From: Actinomycetes bacterium | Lineage (GTDB): Bacteria; Actinomycetota; Acidimicrobiia; Acidimicrobiales; RAAP-2 | Reading direction: 5' to 3' | Assembly (NCBI GenBank): GCA_021791145.1 | Contig: JAJYXE010000019.1 | Span: 1 to 36,810 of the forward strand | Length of the DNA stretch: 36,810 nt | In this document: positions 29,594-36,810 of the stretch, in pieces | How positions within the stretch are numbered: position 1 is the stretch's first letter | Layout of the letters: every line of letters starts with the position of its first letter | Made by a program: the position numbers and the translations under genes | The notes under the pieces: model-generated | What the model saw: the letters and a program-made list of their open reading frames with translations, nothing else | Told to the model about the DNA's origin: nothing | Databases searched by the model: none

Positions 29594-29761
29594 GCCGCGG
29601 CGGATCATCCGGGCCATCTTCAGGTTGATCCGGACGAAGCGCCAGAGCTGCCAAGGGATGAAGGTGCGCAGGAACACCGTCCAGCGGGTGGGACGGGTCA
29701 CGGTTGGCAGCTCCTCGGCGCTCGGGACGGACGGGGGCTCGGTGTCGGGCACGGCTGTCAC
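29588..29761 (-). CDS. Small amphipathic protein coupled to SQR
   Basis: 57 residues, GTG start overlapping the SQR stop (GTGA), so it is translationally coupled. The N-terminal half is acidic and Pro-rich; the C-terminal half, TVFLRTFIPWQLWRFVRINL, continues as KMARMIRRGS. It is a single hydrophobic/amphipathic helix with a positively charged end, suited to lying on or in the membrane next to SQR. I do not recognise a named family; a role in membrane attachment or quinone-site assembly of SQR is inferred from coupling alone. Confidence 0.7.
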   Translation of the reverse strand: MTAVPDTEPPSVPSAEELPTVTRPTRWTVFLRTFIPWQLWRFVRINLKMARMIRRGS

Positions 29762-31212
29762 TCCGGCACGAAGGACCAGCCGGGGTGCAGCCGGGCCTTG
29801 TAGAGGAACAAGTGGTGCAGGAGGATCTTGGTCCAGTGCCCGGCCAGGCCGATCTCGCCGAAGGTCTTGGTCATGTCCCTGCCGTAGTCGGGATACCGGG
29901 CGAAGTCCGGGACGATGGGGAAGACGGTCATCGAGGCGGCGGTGCCGGTGAAGGGGTTGGCGCCCGCCGACGCCACGCAGGCCGCGCCCATCTCCGCCAT
30001 GGACGCCGTGGCCGTCGGTCCGGGGGCACCTCCCAGCATGTCGACGATGCTGCGGGCCACCACCTTGCCGATCTGGGCCGAGGGCATGCCGGTGCGGGGA
30101 GGTGCCGGGGAGATGACCGTGCCGTTGGGGCTCGTGTGGGGGCGGGAGATGGCGTGCGGCGGGGCGAAGGCGATGCCGGCGGCAAAGAGGTTCGGGTAGG
30201 CGGGCGACTGGTAGGTGCGCGGCCAGTCCTGCGGGGCCCACGCCTCGAACGGCTTCGCCTCGTAGTCGGCGTCCACCCGCATGAAGCCGTTGGGCAAGAA
30301 CACCCGCTGGGTGATGTCCGTGCCGCTGCGGTCGACGGCCGTGAGCCCTACGCCGGAGAAGGGGGGCAGCAGCATGGCGAAGTCGAACCCCTGCTCGCGC
30401 TGAGCCCCGTCGAGCGTCTCGTAGCGCACCGAACGCGGCTCCACCGTGTCGACGTGGGCTCGGGTGATCCAGCTGATGCCTCTCTCGGCGAACAGCGACG
30501 CAGTGAAGATGGAGGACGGGATGACATAACCGGCCCGGCGGAGGTGCATCCCGGCCATCCCGAAGTCGCCGAGCTCGTACTCGTTGGTGATCCAGACGAT
30601 GTCCGCCTTGTCCCGCACCTTGCGGGTCCGCAGCTCGAACTCGAGGTTGACGACGTACTCGAACGCTGCGCCCTCGCAGGTACAGGCGCCGTGACCGGTC
30701 CCCACCAAGAAGCGCTGGCGCTCCCCCCGGCGCATGCGCTCGACCGCCTCGTCGAGCGCTGCTGACGTCTGCACGGCATGGTCCACCGTGCACACCGAGA
30801 GGCTGTTGGCCTCGGGACCGAGCCCCTCGGTCAGGTCGAAGCGCAGCCGCGGGCCGGTGGCATTGACCAAGAAGTCGTAGTGCACCTTCTCCAGGGCGTC
30901 GGAGGAACCCTGCTCCACCGGCGCGACCGTCACGTACGGACGGGGGTCGTGGTCGTCGCCTTCGGGATGGAGGGCTCGGGCAGCGGCCCGGATGAACTCG
31001 ATCCCGTGGCGCTCGTACACCGGGGCGAGGGGGAAGACGACCTTGGCCGGGCTCATCAAGCCGACGCCGACCCAGATGTTCGATGGGATCCAGTTGTAGT
31101 CCGGGTTGGGCGACACCACGGTGACGGTGTCGCTGGCCGGGAGCCACTTGCGCAGGAACGAGGCCGCGGTGTGCCCGGCGATCCCTGCCCCCAGCACCAC
31201 CACGCGGCTCAT
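29758..31212 (-). CDS. Sulfide:quinone oxidoreductase-like flavoprotein (second)
   Basis: 484 residues. FAD fingerprint SRVVVLGAGIAGHTAASFLRKW, the segment YNWIPSNIWVGVGLMSPAKVVFPLAPVYER typical of SQR, and two cysteines in the middle (TGHGACTCEGAAFEYVV) matching the redox-cysteine region of SQR. NLFAAGIAFAPPHAIS is the second FAD contact. The C-terminal end is aromatic and amphipathic (GHWTKILLHHLFLYKARL), consistent with membrane docking. It oxidises sulfide and reduces quinone in known relatives. It belongs to a different SQR subgroup from the gene at 5108. ATG 31212 is chosen from the FAD motif; the ribosome site is weak. A Fur-type regulator lies upstream and the small coupled gene downstream. 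Confidence 0.88.
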   Translation of the reverse strand: MSRVVVLGAGIAGHTAASFLRKWLPASDTVTVVSPNPDYNWIPSNIWVGVGLMSPAKVVFPLAPVYERHGIEFIRAAARALHPEGDDHDPRPYVTVAPVEQGSSDALEKVHYDFLVNATGPRLRFDLTEGLGPEANSLSVCTVDHAVQTSAALDEAVERMRRGERQRFLVGTGHGACTCEGAAFEYVVNLEFELRTRKVRDKADIVWITNEYELGDFGMAGMHLRRAGYVIPSSIFTASLFAERGISWITRAHVDTVEPRSVRYETLDGAQREQGFDFAMLLPPFSGVGLTAVDRSGTDITQRVFLPNGFMRVDADYEAKPFEAWAPQDWPRTYQSPAYPNLFAAGIAFAPPHAISRPHTSPNGTVISPAPPRTGMPSAQIGKVVARSIVDMLGGAPGPTATASMAEMGAACVASAGANPFTGTAASMTVFPIVPDFARYPDYGRDMTKTFGEIGLAGHWTKILLHHLFLYKARLHPGWSFVPE

Positions 31213-31316
31213 CTGCCAGTCCTGGCGGAACGTGGCCGGGTTGCGGTCACCGGGTCGAACGCGTCCTTTGGACCCGCATGCGCTACACGCTACGGACGTC
31301 GGGGGCGGTGCGAATA

Positions 31317-31330
31317 GGGACGAAGGTCCC
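31317..31330 (-). promoter_or_regulatory. DosR-like box upstream of the second SQR gene
   Basis: Minus strand GGGACCTTCGTCCC, a perfect GGGAC/GTCCC dyad matching the DosR consensus at 12 of 14 positions, about 105 nt before ATG 31212. TAGCGT at 31292-31287 may be the -10. Regulator identity is inferred. Confidence 0.5.
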
Positions 31331-31447
31331 GTCGGGGCGACCTCGGTCCAACGGCGCGCTCTTCGCTCCGTCGCCACACCAGTACCCCCGTGCCACCGCC
31401 ACTCCGCACGCTGGAGCTCTTCGGGGTCCCTTCCCGTCAGGCGCAGC

Positions 31448-31918
31448 TCAGGCGCACGCGGCGCAGCGACCCAGTATGGCGAAGTGACGTGGGTCGATGG
31501 AGAAGCCGAGCCTCGCCTTCGCGCTGCGGGCAAGACCGCGGAACATCTCGTCGGGGGCCTCGATCGCGGCCCCGCACTTCTCGCAGATGAAATGGGCGTG
31601 GGCGTAGGAAGCAAGCTGGTAGGTGGCAGGGCCGTGTCCGAGATGGGTGTGCACCGCGACCCCGAGGCGCTGGAGGTCCTCCAGGTTTCGGTAGATGGTC
31701 GAGATGTGCACGTCCGGCGCCCGGGCCTGGACCGCCTCGGCCAGCTCCTCCGCGCTCAGGTGGCGGTCCGACTCGAAGAGCACCTCCAGGAGCAGACGGC
31801 GTGAGGGCGTCGCGCGCCCGCCCCTCGATCGCACCAGGGCCAGGACGTCGTCCACCGTCGTGACATCCACGGTCTCGGCGTCGCTCGGCGCGAGTGGCTT
31901 GCTCACGCCACCCAGCAT
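31448..31918 (-). CDS. Fur-family metalloregulator
   Basis: 156 residues. Winged helix with ATPSRRLLLEVLFESDRHLSAEELAEAVQ and recognition helix DVHISTIYRNLEDLQRLGVAV. The metal-binding domain has HTHLGHGPATYQLA, YAHAHFICEKCGAAIE and a second CxxC at the very end (ILGRCAACA), giving the structural zinc site of Fur/Zur/PerR proteins. The sensed metal (Fe, Zn, Mn or peroxide) cannot be read directly. GTG 31906 is an alternative start to ATG 31918. TATGCT overlaps the ATG, suggesting a leaderless start at the GTG. It lies 235 nt upstream of the SQR gene on the same strand. Confidence 0.88.
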   Translation of the reverse strand: MLGGVSKPLAPSDAETVDVTTVDDVLALVRSRGGRATPSRRLLLEVLFESDRHLSAEELAEAVQARAPDVHISTIYRNLEDLQRLGVAVHTHLGHGPATYQLASYAHAHFICEKCGAAIEAPDEMFRGLARSAKARLGFSIDPRHFAILGRCAACA

Positions 31919-31927
31919 AGAAGCCCG

Positions 31928-31935
31928 TCACGTGA
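31928..31935. promoter_or_regulatory. TCACGTGA palindrome before the Fur-family gene
   Basis: An 8-bp perfect palindrome ten bases before ATG 31918, near the presumed -10. It is a possible autoregulatory site but does not resemble a canonical Fur or Zur box. Confidence 0.3.
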
Positions 31936-32060
31936 TGCGGGGGACCTGCGCTTGCGAGCAGTTCGCAGCAAGGAGCAGAATGCTGGTGGATCCCTGTCCC
32001 CGCAGTGCTGCGGTAGGTCGTCGCTCGACGCACCACCGCCGACCGAGAAGGAGCTGCCCC

Positions 32061-32213
32061 ATGGCCGTGACGGAGGCGGCGACGTCCTCGAGGTGGGTCG
32101 CGCAGGCGCGGGTCGTGCCCAGGAGCGATTGGCGGCGGGCGAGCACCACGTTCTCCACCGCGCCGCAGCTCGAGCGCGGGCGCGAGGGGAGAGCTTCCCT
32201 CAGCGTCGGGTGA
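32061..32213 (+). CDS. Possible small open reading frame (50 residues)
   Basis: ATG 32061 follows a GAAGGAG ribosome site and the frame ends just before the permease start at 32218. The product (MAVTEAATSSRWVAQARVV...) is basic, Ser/Thr-rich and has no recognisable domain. It could be a leader peptide for the permease or chance. The rest of the 31919-32217 interval contains no other gene. Confidence 0.3.
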   Translation: MAVTEAATSSRWVAQARVVPRSDWRRASTTFSTAPQLERGREGRASLSVG

Positions 32214-32217
32214 TCTG

Positions 32218-33723
32218 ATGCCTCTCGACGAAGACGTCGAGGTGAGCCCAGAGCGCCACCTGCGCCAGTCGTTCCACATCTGGGATCTCGTGCCCCTGTC
32301 GGTCTCGAGCGTCGGCCCACTGTTCTCCGTCGCCGCAACCGGTGGGGTCATGGCAGCGCAGGCGGGATGGTGGACGCTGCCGGCCATAGGCATCCTCGCC
32401 CTGCCCTTCATCGTGTCGAGCTTCGTGTTCCGGCTGCTCAACCGCCACTTCCCCCACGCCGGGGCCTCGTACCATTGGTCGGCACGCATCATCGGCAGGA
32501 AGGCCTCGCGCTACCAGGCGTGGATCCTCATCTTGGCCTACTTCTTGTCGATCCCTCCCATCGCCATCCCGGCGGGCGCCTACACCCTCGCGCTCGTCGC
32601 GCCGCACTACCGTGCGCCCGCGGGGGTGCAGATGGCGATGACCCTCTTCTGGATCGCCTTTGCCGCCGTCCCGCTCCTGCTCGGTGCGAAGCCGACTGCG
32701 CGCATCACCCAGGTCTTCTTCTCCGTGGAGATGCTCTCACTCGCGGCCTTCGGGGTGCTCGGAGCGCTCAATTGGCATCGGATCGCCGTCCCGATCCATT
32801 TCGGGAAGCCACCGATCGGCGGCATCCTCATCGTCGCGGTGATCGCCGCCACCATCCTCGACGGCTGGGAGATCGACAGCTACGCCGCCGAGGAGTCCCA
32901 GCGACCCCGTCACCACCCCGGAGTAGGCGGGATCGTCGGTGCCTTCGGGGCATTGCTGTTCTACGCGGTGCTCTACCCGCTCATGTTGGGCGAGACGCCG
33001 ATGCACCTGTTGGCGAACTCCACCGACCCGCTCACCGTGTGGTCGCACCGGCTCGTACCCGGGGCCCCTTGGGCGATGCTGCTCCCGATCTTGCTGTCGA
33101 CCGCAGGCGGGTTGTGGCTCACGAGCTTCATCCTGATCCGGGCCCTCTACGCCATGGGAAGGGAGCGACTCATCCCCTCGAGCTTCGGCAAGCTCAACCG
33201 GCACGACGTACCCCATGTCGCGACCTTGATTGCGCTCGGCTCGGCCGTCGTGGTCGTCGGTCTGCAGCTGTTCGTCTCGTCGCTCGGCTCCTTCTTCAAC
33301 CTCGTGCTCTCCGGCGCCGGCTTCTTCCTGCTCGCTGAGTTCTTCTTGGACTCGGTGACCGCGACGGTGTTCCTCACCACCGGGCACAAGCGCCTTCCCG
33401 ACGTGCAGCTCCAGCCGCACTCCCACCGGTTGCTGACCGTTGGTGCGATCTTCTCCAGCCTGGTCATGGGGGCGCTCCTCGTTGCGTTCTTCATCTATGG
33501 CCCAAGGGCAATCGGCGGGGGGGTCGATCAGACCTTCGCCATCCTGATCGGGATCGGCTTCGCTTTCGCCTGGTGGACCGGACGCCGGACCTCGTCGACC
33601 TTCCACTTCGCCGGCAAGGACGTCTTGACCGAGGGCCCGCTGTCGTCGCCGGGACCTCCGCCACGGCACCGAGGGCATCGAGAAGAAGGTGTTGGCCGGG
33701 GCGGCGTGGCGGACGGAGCGTAA
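32218..33723 (+). CDS. APC-superfamily amino acid/amine permease
   Basis: 501 residues, about 12 membrane helices. The N-terminus LRQSFHIWDLVPLSVSSVGPLFSVAATGG is the conserved first helix of APC transporters, followed by FRLLNRHFPHAGASYHWSARIIG, the usual (P)xAGGxYxW region. Helix 6 contains ATILDGWEIDSYAAEESQRPR, typical of amino acid/GABA/choline permease homologues. LIRALYAMGRERLIPSSFGKLNRHDVPHVA is the loop 8 signature. The C-terminal tail is hydrophilic and Gly/His-rich. The substrate is unknown. The ATG at 32218 is preceded by weak GGGTGA. Confidence 0.9.
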   Translation: MPLDEDVEVSPERHLRQSFHIWDLVPLSVSSVGPLFSVAATGGVMAAQAGWWTLPAIGILALPFIVSSFVFRLLNRHFPHAGASYHWSARIIGRKASRYQAWILILAYFLSIPPIAIPAGAYTLALVAPHYRAPAGVQMAMTLFWIAFAAVPLLLGAKPTARITQVFFSVEMLSLAAFGVLGALNWHRIAVPIHFGKPPIGGILIVAVIAATILDGWEIDSYAAEESQRPRHHPGVGGIVGAFGALLFYAVLYPLMLGETPMHLLANSTDPLTVWSHRLVPGAPWAMLLPILLSTAGGLWLTSFILIRALYAMGRERLIPSSFGKLNRHDVPHVATLIALGSAVVVVGLQLFVSSLGSFFNLVLSGAGFFLLAEFFLDSVTATVFLTTGHKRLPDVQLQPHSHRLLTVGAIFSSLVMGALLVAFFIYGPRAIGGGVDQTFAILIGIGFAFAWWTGRRTSSTFHFAGKDVLTEGPLSSPGPPPRHRGHREEGVGRGGVADGA

Positions 33724-33755
33724 CGTCCCGATCGCTCGACTCGTGGCGGCGGGGC

Positions 33756-35060
33756 TCAGTGGCTGCGAGTCGGCGCTCTCTCGGCGTAGAGCGCCATCAC
33801 TGTCGCGATGGTCGCCGGATCGGTGCTGGGCCACGGACCGACGCGGTCCCCTGCGGCCGTCGTCAATTCACTCGGTGTGGCCGGCGTCTTCGGCAGCGCG
33901 CTCAGGAACTCGGTGACGCTCGCCGACTCGTCGCCCTCGTGGTGCCGGAAGCTCGCCAGCAGCTCCTCGACGTTGCCTTCCACGGCGTCGGCATGCTCCC
34001 GATACGACTCGACGGGATCGGAGCGGACTTTCAAGAGCTCGTCCAGCTTCTTCGACAACTCTGCCCGCCGCTTCGTGCCCTCCTCGTAGCGGTCCGCGAA
34101 CGGCCCACCGCCCGGCAAGGAGCGCAGGAGAGGGCACAGCGTGCCGGAAAGCACCGAATCGTGAATCGAGACGACCACCTCGAGCCGGCCCAGGGACTCG
34201 ACGCGCTGGCTGACGGTCCTGGCCGCCGCCAGCTCGTCGATGATCTCGTCCACGGCACGGTCGTAGCTCCCGAGCACTTCGCCGATCGAAGGGACGGTGC
34301 CGTTCCCGCTGAGCCACGGGGCGCGCGGACCCACCTCATCCCACACATGGCGTCGAGGGAGCGGCGGCGCGAGCCCGTGACGGACCGGCTCGGGGTCCCG
34401 CGGCACCCAGCGCTCCTGCATCCCGGCCTCGGTCCGGCTCGCAGGCGTCGTGGCGTGCTCCTCACGGCGAGCCCCAGGAACGTACCTCCAGCCGTGATGG
34501 GTGTCTACCCACTCACGGTACTTGTCGATGTACCGGTACAACGCCTTGTACAACCCGGACTGTTGGGCGTGGCGATGCGCGAACGTCGGCGCCCGTCGCA
34601 CCTCCAAGGCCATGCGCGCGGCCAGGACGTCTGGATCGGTGATGGCTCCCGACGACTCGAGCACCTGCGCCACCTCTACCGTCTCGATCTCCGTGTGGCG
34701 TCGTAGGCTCGCCTCCAGCTCTGTGAGGATGCGCTCGATCTCCGGACCGCTCGCGGCATAGACATTGCGCGCCGCCACACCGATCGTGAGCGCCTGGAAG
34801 CTCTGGAGGAGCTTGTTGCGCTCGTTGCAGCCTTCCCGAAGGCGCTGCGCGACCTCGTCTCCCTGGGGCAAGCTGCTGAGCAGTGGGCACAGCGCACTGG
34901 CCACCACTGAATCGTGCACCGTGATCACGCGACGCAGCCGGTAGAGGAGCTGGACCTTCTCGGTTCCCGTCGATGCACCGAGGGTGTCGGCGAGAGCCGC
35001 CTCAACTTCCTGGTCGTAACTGGCGAGCAGCTCGAGCAGGGGTTTGGTGGGCGTCTGCAT
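33756..35060 (-). CDS. Duplicated hemerythrin-like helical protein
   Basis: 434 residues with two homologous helical domains joined by a linker of about 90 residues. Domain 1: LLASYDQEVEAALADTLG, ITVHDSVVASALCPLLSSL, LRRHTEIETVEVAQVLESS. Domain 2: VLGSYDRAVDEIIDELAA, VSIHDSVLSGTLCPLLRSL, FRHHEGDESASVTEFLSAL. The pattern matches HHE/hemerythrin-like proteins (DHxxV, HxxxEExxxxP, EH, HHxxEE), but several iron ligands (first His, Glu of the second helix, His of the third) are replaced. Oxygen or iron binding is therefore doubtful. Both domains keep HDSV and CPLL. ATG 35060 has GGAG six bases upstream; ATG 35066 is adjacent to it and less likely. It is divergent from the DosR-like-controlled small gene. 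Confidence 0.75.
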   Translation of the reverse strand: MQTPTKPLLELLASYDQEVEAALADTLGASTGTEKVQLLYRLRRVITVHDSVVASALCPLLSSLPQGDEVAQRLREGCNERNKLLQSFQALTIGVAARNVYAASGPEIERILTELEASLRRHTEIETVEVAQVLESSGAITDPDVLAARMALEVRRAPTFAHRHAQQSGLYKALYRYIDKYREWVDTHHGWRYVPGARREEHATTPASRTEAGMQERWVPRDPEPVRHGLAPPLPRRHVWDEVGPRAPWLSGNGTVPSIGEVLGSYDRAVDEIIDELAAARTVSQRVESLGRLEVVVSIHDSVLSGTLCPLLRSLPGGGPFADRYEEGTKRRAELSKKLDELLKVRSDPVESYREHADAVEGNVEELLASFRHHEGDESASVTEFLSALPKTPATPSELTTAAGDRVGPWPSTDPATIATVMALYAERAPTRSH

Positions 35061-35108
35061 GATCATCTCCAGCCTCTGCTCCTCCGTCCTCGACCATCGT
35101 ACTCTCGC

Positions 35109-35149
35109 GGGACTTTCGCCCTCCTGGCGCAGATGCCATGGCCTAAGGT
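35109..35149 (+). promoter_or_regulatory. DosR-like box and -10 of the small gene at 35156
   Basis: GGGACTTTCGCCCT (35109-35122) matches the DosR consensus at 12 of 14 positions. TAAGGT (35144-35149) lies 21 nt later, placing transcription start at ATG 35156 (leaderless) and the box centre near -40. Confidence 0.55.
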
Positions 35150-35155
35150 CCTCGT

Positions 35156-35368
35156 ATGTCAGACATCCAGGCGCCTTCCGACAGGACGTGGCATTACCAC
35201 TTCACGCGGCCCGGCGGAGAGGAGCTCGAGAAAGGTGACTTCACCGGCGACGAGGCCGCCATCGCCCGCGGACGGGAGCTGTCCACCGCGAGGATGGAGC
35301 CCGTCGTGGTGGAACGGTTCGGCATGGTCTCGTGGCACTACGTCGACGAGGTGGACGAGCGACCCTGA
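35156..35368 (+). CDS. Small conserved-looking hypothetical protein
   Basis: 70 residues: DRTWHYHFTRPGGEELEKGDFTGDEAAIARGRELS then a beta-hairpin-like VVVERFGMVSWHYVDEVDERP. Its regular alternation and acidic composition resemble small single-domain actinobacterial proteins, but I do not recognise the family. It is probably leaderless, its ATG lying at the predicted transcription start. The promoter has a DosR-like box, so it may belong to a hypoxia/NO regulon, as many small proteins do in mycobacteria (inference). Confidence 0.75.
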   Translation: MSDIQAPSDRTWHYHFTRPGGEELEKGDFTGDEAAIARGRELSTARMEPVVVERFGMVSWHYVDEVDERP

Positions 35369-35681
35369 TCGCTCCGCGGCCGGATCGTTCGCAGCCCGCC
35401 GGCTGACGTCACCTCGTCTCGCGCCCGAAGCGGATCCCGGGCCTGGTACGCTTGCCCCACCGGTGGCGTCAGCCAGCGTGGCCTGTTCGAGAGATCCCCG
35501 AGTCGGCCGGATCCGAACGGAGCCCCTCCATCCATCACGATCGCAGTAGACGCCCGAGCGAGTTCTGCTCCACCCTTGCAGCCGTCGTTCACGTCGCTGA
35601 CGCCGCGGGTAGTCGAGGGCAGCGTACGCCGAGACCCCGAGGGCTCCTCGGTGCGCGTGCCTGCGCGGAAGCGGACCCCCG
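35369..35681. other. Non-coding interval of about 310 nt
   Basis: No convincing gene or RNA is seen. GGTACGCT at about 35446 could be an extended -10. Open frames on either strand are arginine-rich shadows. Confidence 0.5.
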
Positions 35682-35981
35682 GTGGTGACGTCTGCAGCAT
35701 CGGATCTCTCCTGCGTCCTCTGCGGCGAGCCGGCCACGGGCGCAAGGGAGCCACCGCGCCGGACGCTGGCTCGGGGCCTCGACCCGGCCGATCCGTCGTA
35801 CTCGGTCACGGTGATCCTGCCTGACATCGCGCTCTGTGCTGAGCACTTTCTCGAAGTCGGCCAGGGCGCACGACTTGTCGGGTGGTGCGACGACCACCGC
35901 TGCCGGACCTACGGAGCGCTCGGCGAGGTCTCCGCGTGTGGTCACCCCTACGAGAGGCTGGATGCGCGCAAGCGGTCCTGA
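35682..35981 (+). CDS. Small cysteine/histidine-rich protein
   Basis: 99 residues from GTG 35682 (GTG 35685 also possible). Potential metal ligands come in groups: [29 protein letters not shown] and [10 protein letters not shown], suggesting one or two zinc-ribbon or treble-clef-like sites. The segment [18 protein letters not shown] looks like a beta-strand leading into the second knuckle. No named family is recognised. It lies 50 nt upstream of the cold shock gene on the same strand and could share its transcript. Confidence 0.65.
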   Translation: MVTSAASDLSCVLCGEPATGAREPPRRTLARGLDPADPSYSVTVILPDIALCAEHFLEVGQGARLVGWCDDHRCRTYGALGEVSACGHPYERLDARKRS

Positions 35982-36031
35982 CCCGCTCATCCCAACATCT
36001 TGACGAAACAGAGAAGAAAGAGAATGAGGAC

Positions 36032-36235
36032 ATGGCAACTGGAACGGTGAAGTTCTTCAATAGCGACAAGGGCTTCGGCTTCATCACCCCGACCAGCGGG
36101 GAGAAGGACGTCTTCGTGCACTACTCCAACGTGGTAGGAGACGGCTACAAGACCCTCGAGGAGGGCCAGCAGGTGGAATTCGACCTGGCCCAGGGTCGCA
36201 AGGGCCCGGAGGCGCAGAACGTGCGGGTGCTGTAG
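36032..36235 (+). CDS. cspA: Cold shock protein (CspA family)
   Basis: 67 residues, the full family length. The RNA-binding motifs RNP1 (KGFGFI) and RNP2 (VFVHYS) are intact in [20 protein letters not shown] and [11 protein letters not shown]. It binds single-stranded RNA or DNA and melts structure in the cold or during stationary phase. ATG 36032 follows GAGG. A hairpin suited to termination follows the stop codon. Confidence 0.96.
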   Translation: MATGTVKFFNSDKGFGFITPTSGEKDVFVHYSNVVGDGYKTLEEGQQVEFDLAQGRKGPEAQNVRVL

Positions 36236-36245
36236 CCCAGCTCTC

Positions 36246-36260
36246 CCGGAGGGGCTCCGG
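36246..36260. terminator. Terminator hairpin after cspA
   Basis: CCGGAG, GGG loop, CTCCGG: a perfect 6-bp stem ten bases after the cspA stop and before the convergent nrdJ remnant. There is no U tract. Confidence 0.5.
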
Positions 36261-36279
36261 CGACCGGCGGCTCACCCGC

Positions 36280-36687
36280 TCAGAACTCGCACACGTGCCC
36301 TTCGCACCCGCCGCTGTAGTCGTCCGCGATCTCGATCGACGCACCCCGAGCGCCAGGGCCGCGCGTGAGCACCTGATCTGAGCGCGAGCCGTCCCGGTAG
36401 ATCGTGATGCCCTTCACCTTGGACTCCCAGGCCTTGAGGTACGTCGCGCGCACATCGGCGACCGTCGCCTCCGAGGGCAGGTTGACGGTCTTCGCCACCG
36501 CTGCGTCGACGTGGCGCTGGACCGCCGACTGCATCGAGAGGTGCCATTCCGGCGAGATCTCCAGCGCGGTCACGAACGCGGCCCGCACCTCGGCGGGGAC
36601 CTCCCGCAGCTGGCCCGCGGCACCGGTGCGGTCGATCTCCGCCATGAGCTCTTCGGAGTAGAAGCCCTTTCGGCGCGCGATGCGGAG
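36280..36687 (-). pseudogene. nrdJ: 3' remnant of class II ribonucleotide reductase
   Basis: About 136 codons in frame without a proper start: RRKGFYSEELMAEIDRTGAA, ISPEWHLSMQSAVQRHVDAAVAKTVNLP, VKGITIYRDGSRSDQVL and a C-terminal GGCEGHVCEF with a redox CxxxxC. These are the last helices and C-terminal tail of adenosylcobalamin-dependent ribonucleotide reductase, an enzyme of 600 or more residues. Going upstream, similarity stops about 14 codons before the first Met and the frame meets TAA at 36690-36688. The catalytic domain is absent, so the gene is truncated, probably by insertion or rearrangement. A short protein from ATG 36645 would not be a functional reductase. Confidence 0.75.
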
Positions 36688-36758
36688 TTATAACCGGAAG
36701 TTGTGGATCCGCGATCTCGTGAACGGCGCGACGTACCCTCCAAGTTGAACCAACGAGT

Positions 36759-36810
36759 CCGCCGGATGACGCCGGCGGGGAGGGATACGCCAATGCTCAA
36801 GCTAGTCCAT
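36759..36810 (+). promoter_or_regulatory. Upstream region and first codons of a gene leaving the window
   Basis: ATG 36793 (MLKLVH...) follows GGGAGG at good distance and continues past the right edge. A perfect inverted repeat CCGCCGG, six bases, CCGGCGG (36759-36778) directly precedes the ribosome site. Because the neighbouring nrdJ is cut off here, the gene may belong to an inserted element (inference). Confidence 0.4.

Noticed and set aside
35440..35520. tRNA-like GTTCGAGA sequence in the 35369-35681 gap
   Set aside because: No T-stem, anticodon arm or acceptor pairing can be formed around it.
1..36810. CRISPR arrays, rRNA, tRNA or complete insertion sequences
   Set aside because: All tandem repeats seen are short and adjacent (no spacers), and no transposase motif or cloverleaf was found inside the window.

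Overview
The window is very GC-rich. It has dense, often overlapping genes (ATGA and GTGA junctions), many GTG starts, several apparently leaderless promoters and actinobacterial gene families: tandem universal stress protein, GAF-ANTAR proteins, a Corynebacterium-type arsenate reductase, a Streptomyces-type PHO box and DosR-like boxes. It looks like an actinobacterium, possibly a deep-branching metal- or sulfur-rich-habitat lineage; the class cannot be fixed from the sequence alone.

Layout. 1-2466 (+): 3' part of a P-type proton ATPase overlapped by a tandem universal stress protein. 2563-3404 (-): PIN toxin/antitoxin pair. 3520-4926 (-): an intact pyridine nucleotide-disulfide oxidoreductase in which BOTH redox-active cysteine codons (C-x4-C) are UGA. 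5108-8264 (+): sulfide:quinone oxidoreductase-like flavoprotein, adenylate kinase and an unknown membrane protein. 8277-12725 (-): arsenic operon read as arsR, ArsD-AhpD fusion, arsA, DsrE-like, FmdE-like. 12909-16945 (+): CBS protein, arsB, arsC, and a phosphate-type MFS carrier behind a PHO box. 17034-20653 (+): 2-oxoacid dehydrogenase E1alpha, E1beta and E2, without E3. 20756-23276 (-): MerR regulator and DHA2 exporter. 23392-24072 (-): cytidylate-kinase-like protein. 24696-26278 (+): two GAF-ANTAR proteins. 26459-27505 (+): desaturase, followed tail-to-tail by a truncated STAS domain. 28002-29219 (-): protein kinase fused to a BRCT domain. 29588-31918 (-): Fur regulator, a second SQR-like protein and a small coupled protein. 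32218-33723 (+): APC permease. 33756-35060 (-): duplicated hemerythrin-like protein. 35156-36235 (+): two small proteins and a cold shock protein. 36280-36687 (-): remnant of a class II ribonucleotide reductase.

The main discovery is the flavoenzyme at 3520-4926. Its frame is open over 468 codons except for two UGAs. These fall exactly where the family has its two catalytic cysteines (residues 44 and 49, motif GGT-UGA-LHYG-UGA-IPKEAL). A hairpin with a GGUC loop starts 11 nt after the second UGA, the geometry of the E. coli fdhF SECIS element. UGA is an ordinary stop for many neighbouring genes, so site-specific recoding (selenocysteine, or cysteine by an opal suppressor) is the leading interpretation. 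The C-terminal His-Glu dyad used by dihydrolipoamide dehydrogenases is also replaced.

A second layer is regulatory. Four sites resembling the DosR/DevR box (GGGACTWWAGTCCC) lie upstream of the UGA enzyme (and its divergent SQR), the second GAF-ANTAR gene, the second SQR and the small protein at 35156. Universal stress proteins, P-type ATPases and class II ribonucleotide reductases also belong to the mycobacterial dormancy regulon. The window may therefore be a hypoxia/NO/sulfide response region combined with an arsenic-resistance island whose phosphate carrier is under PhoP-type control.
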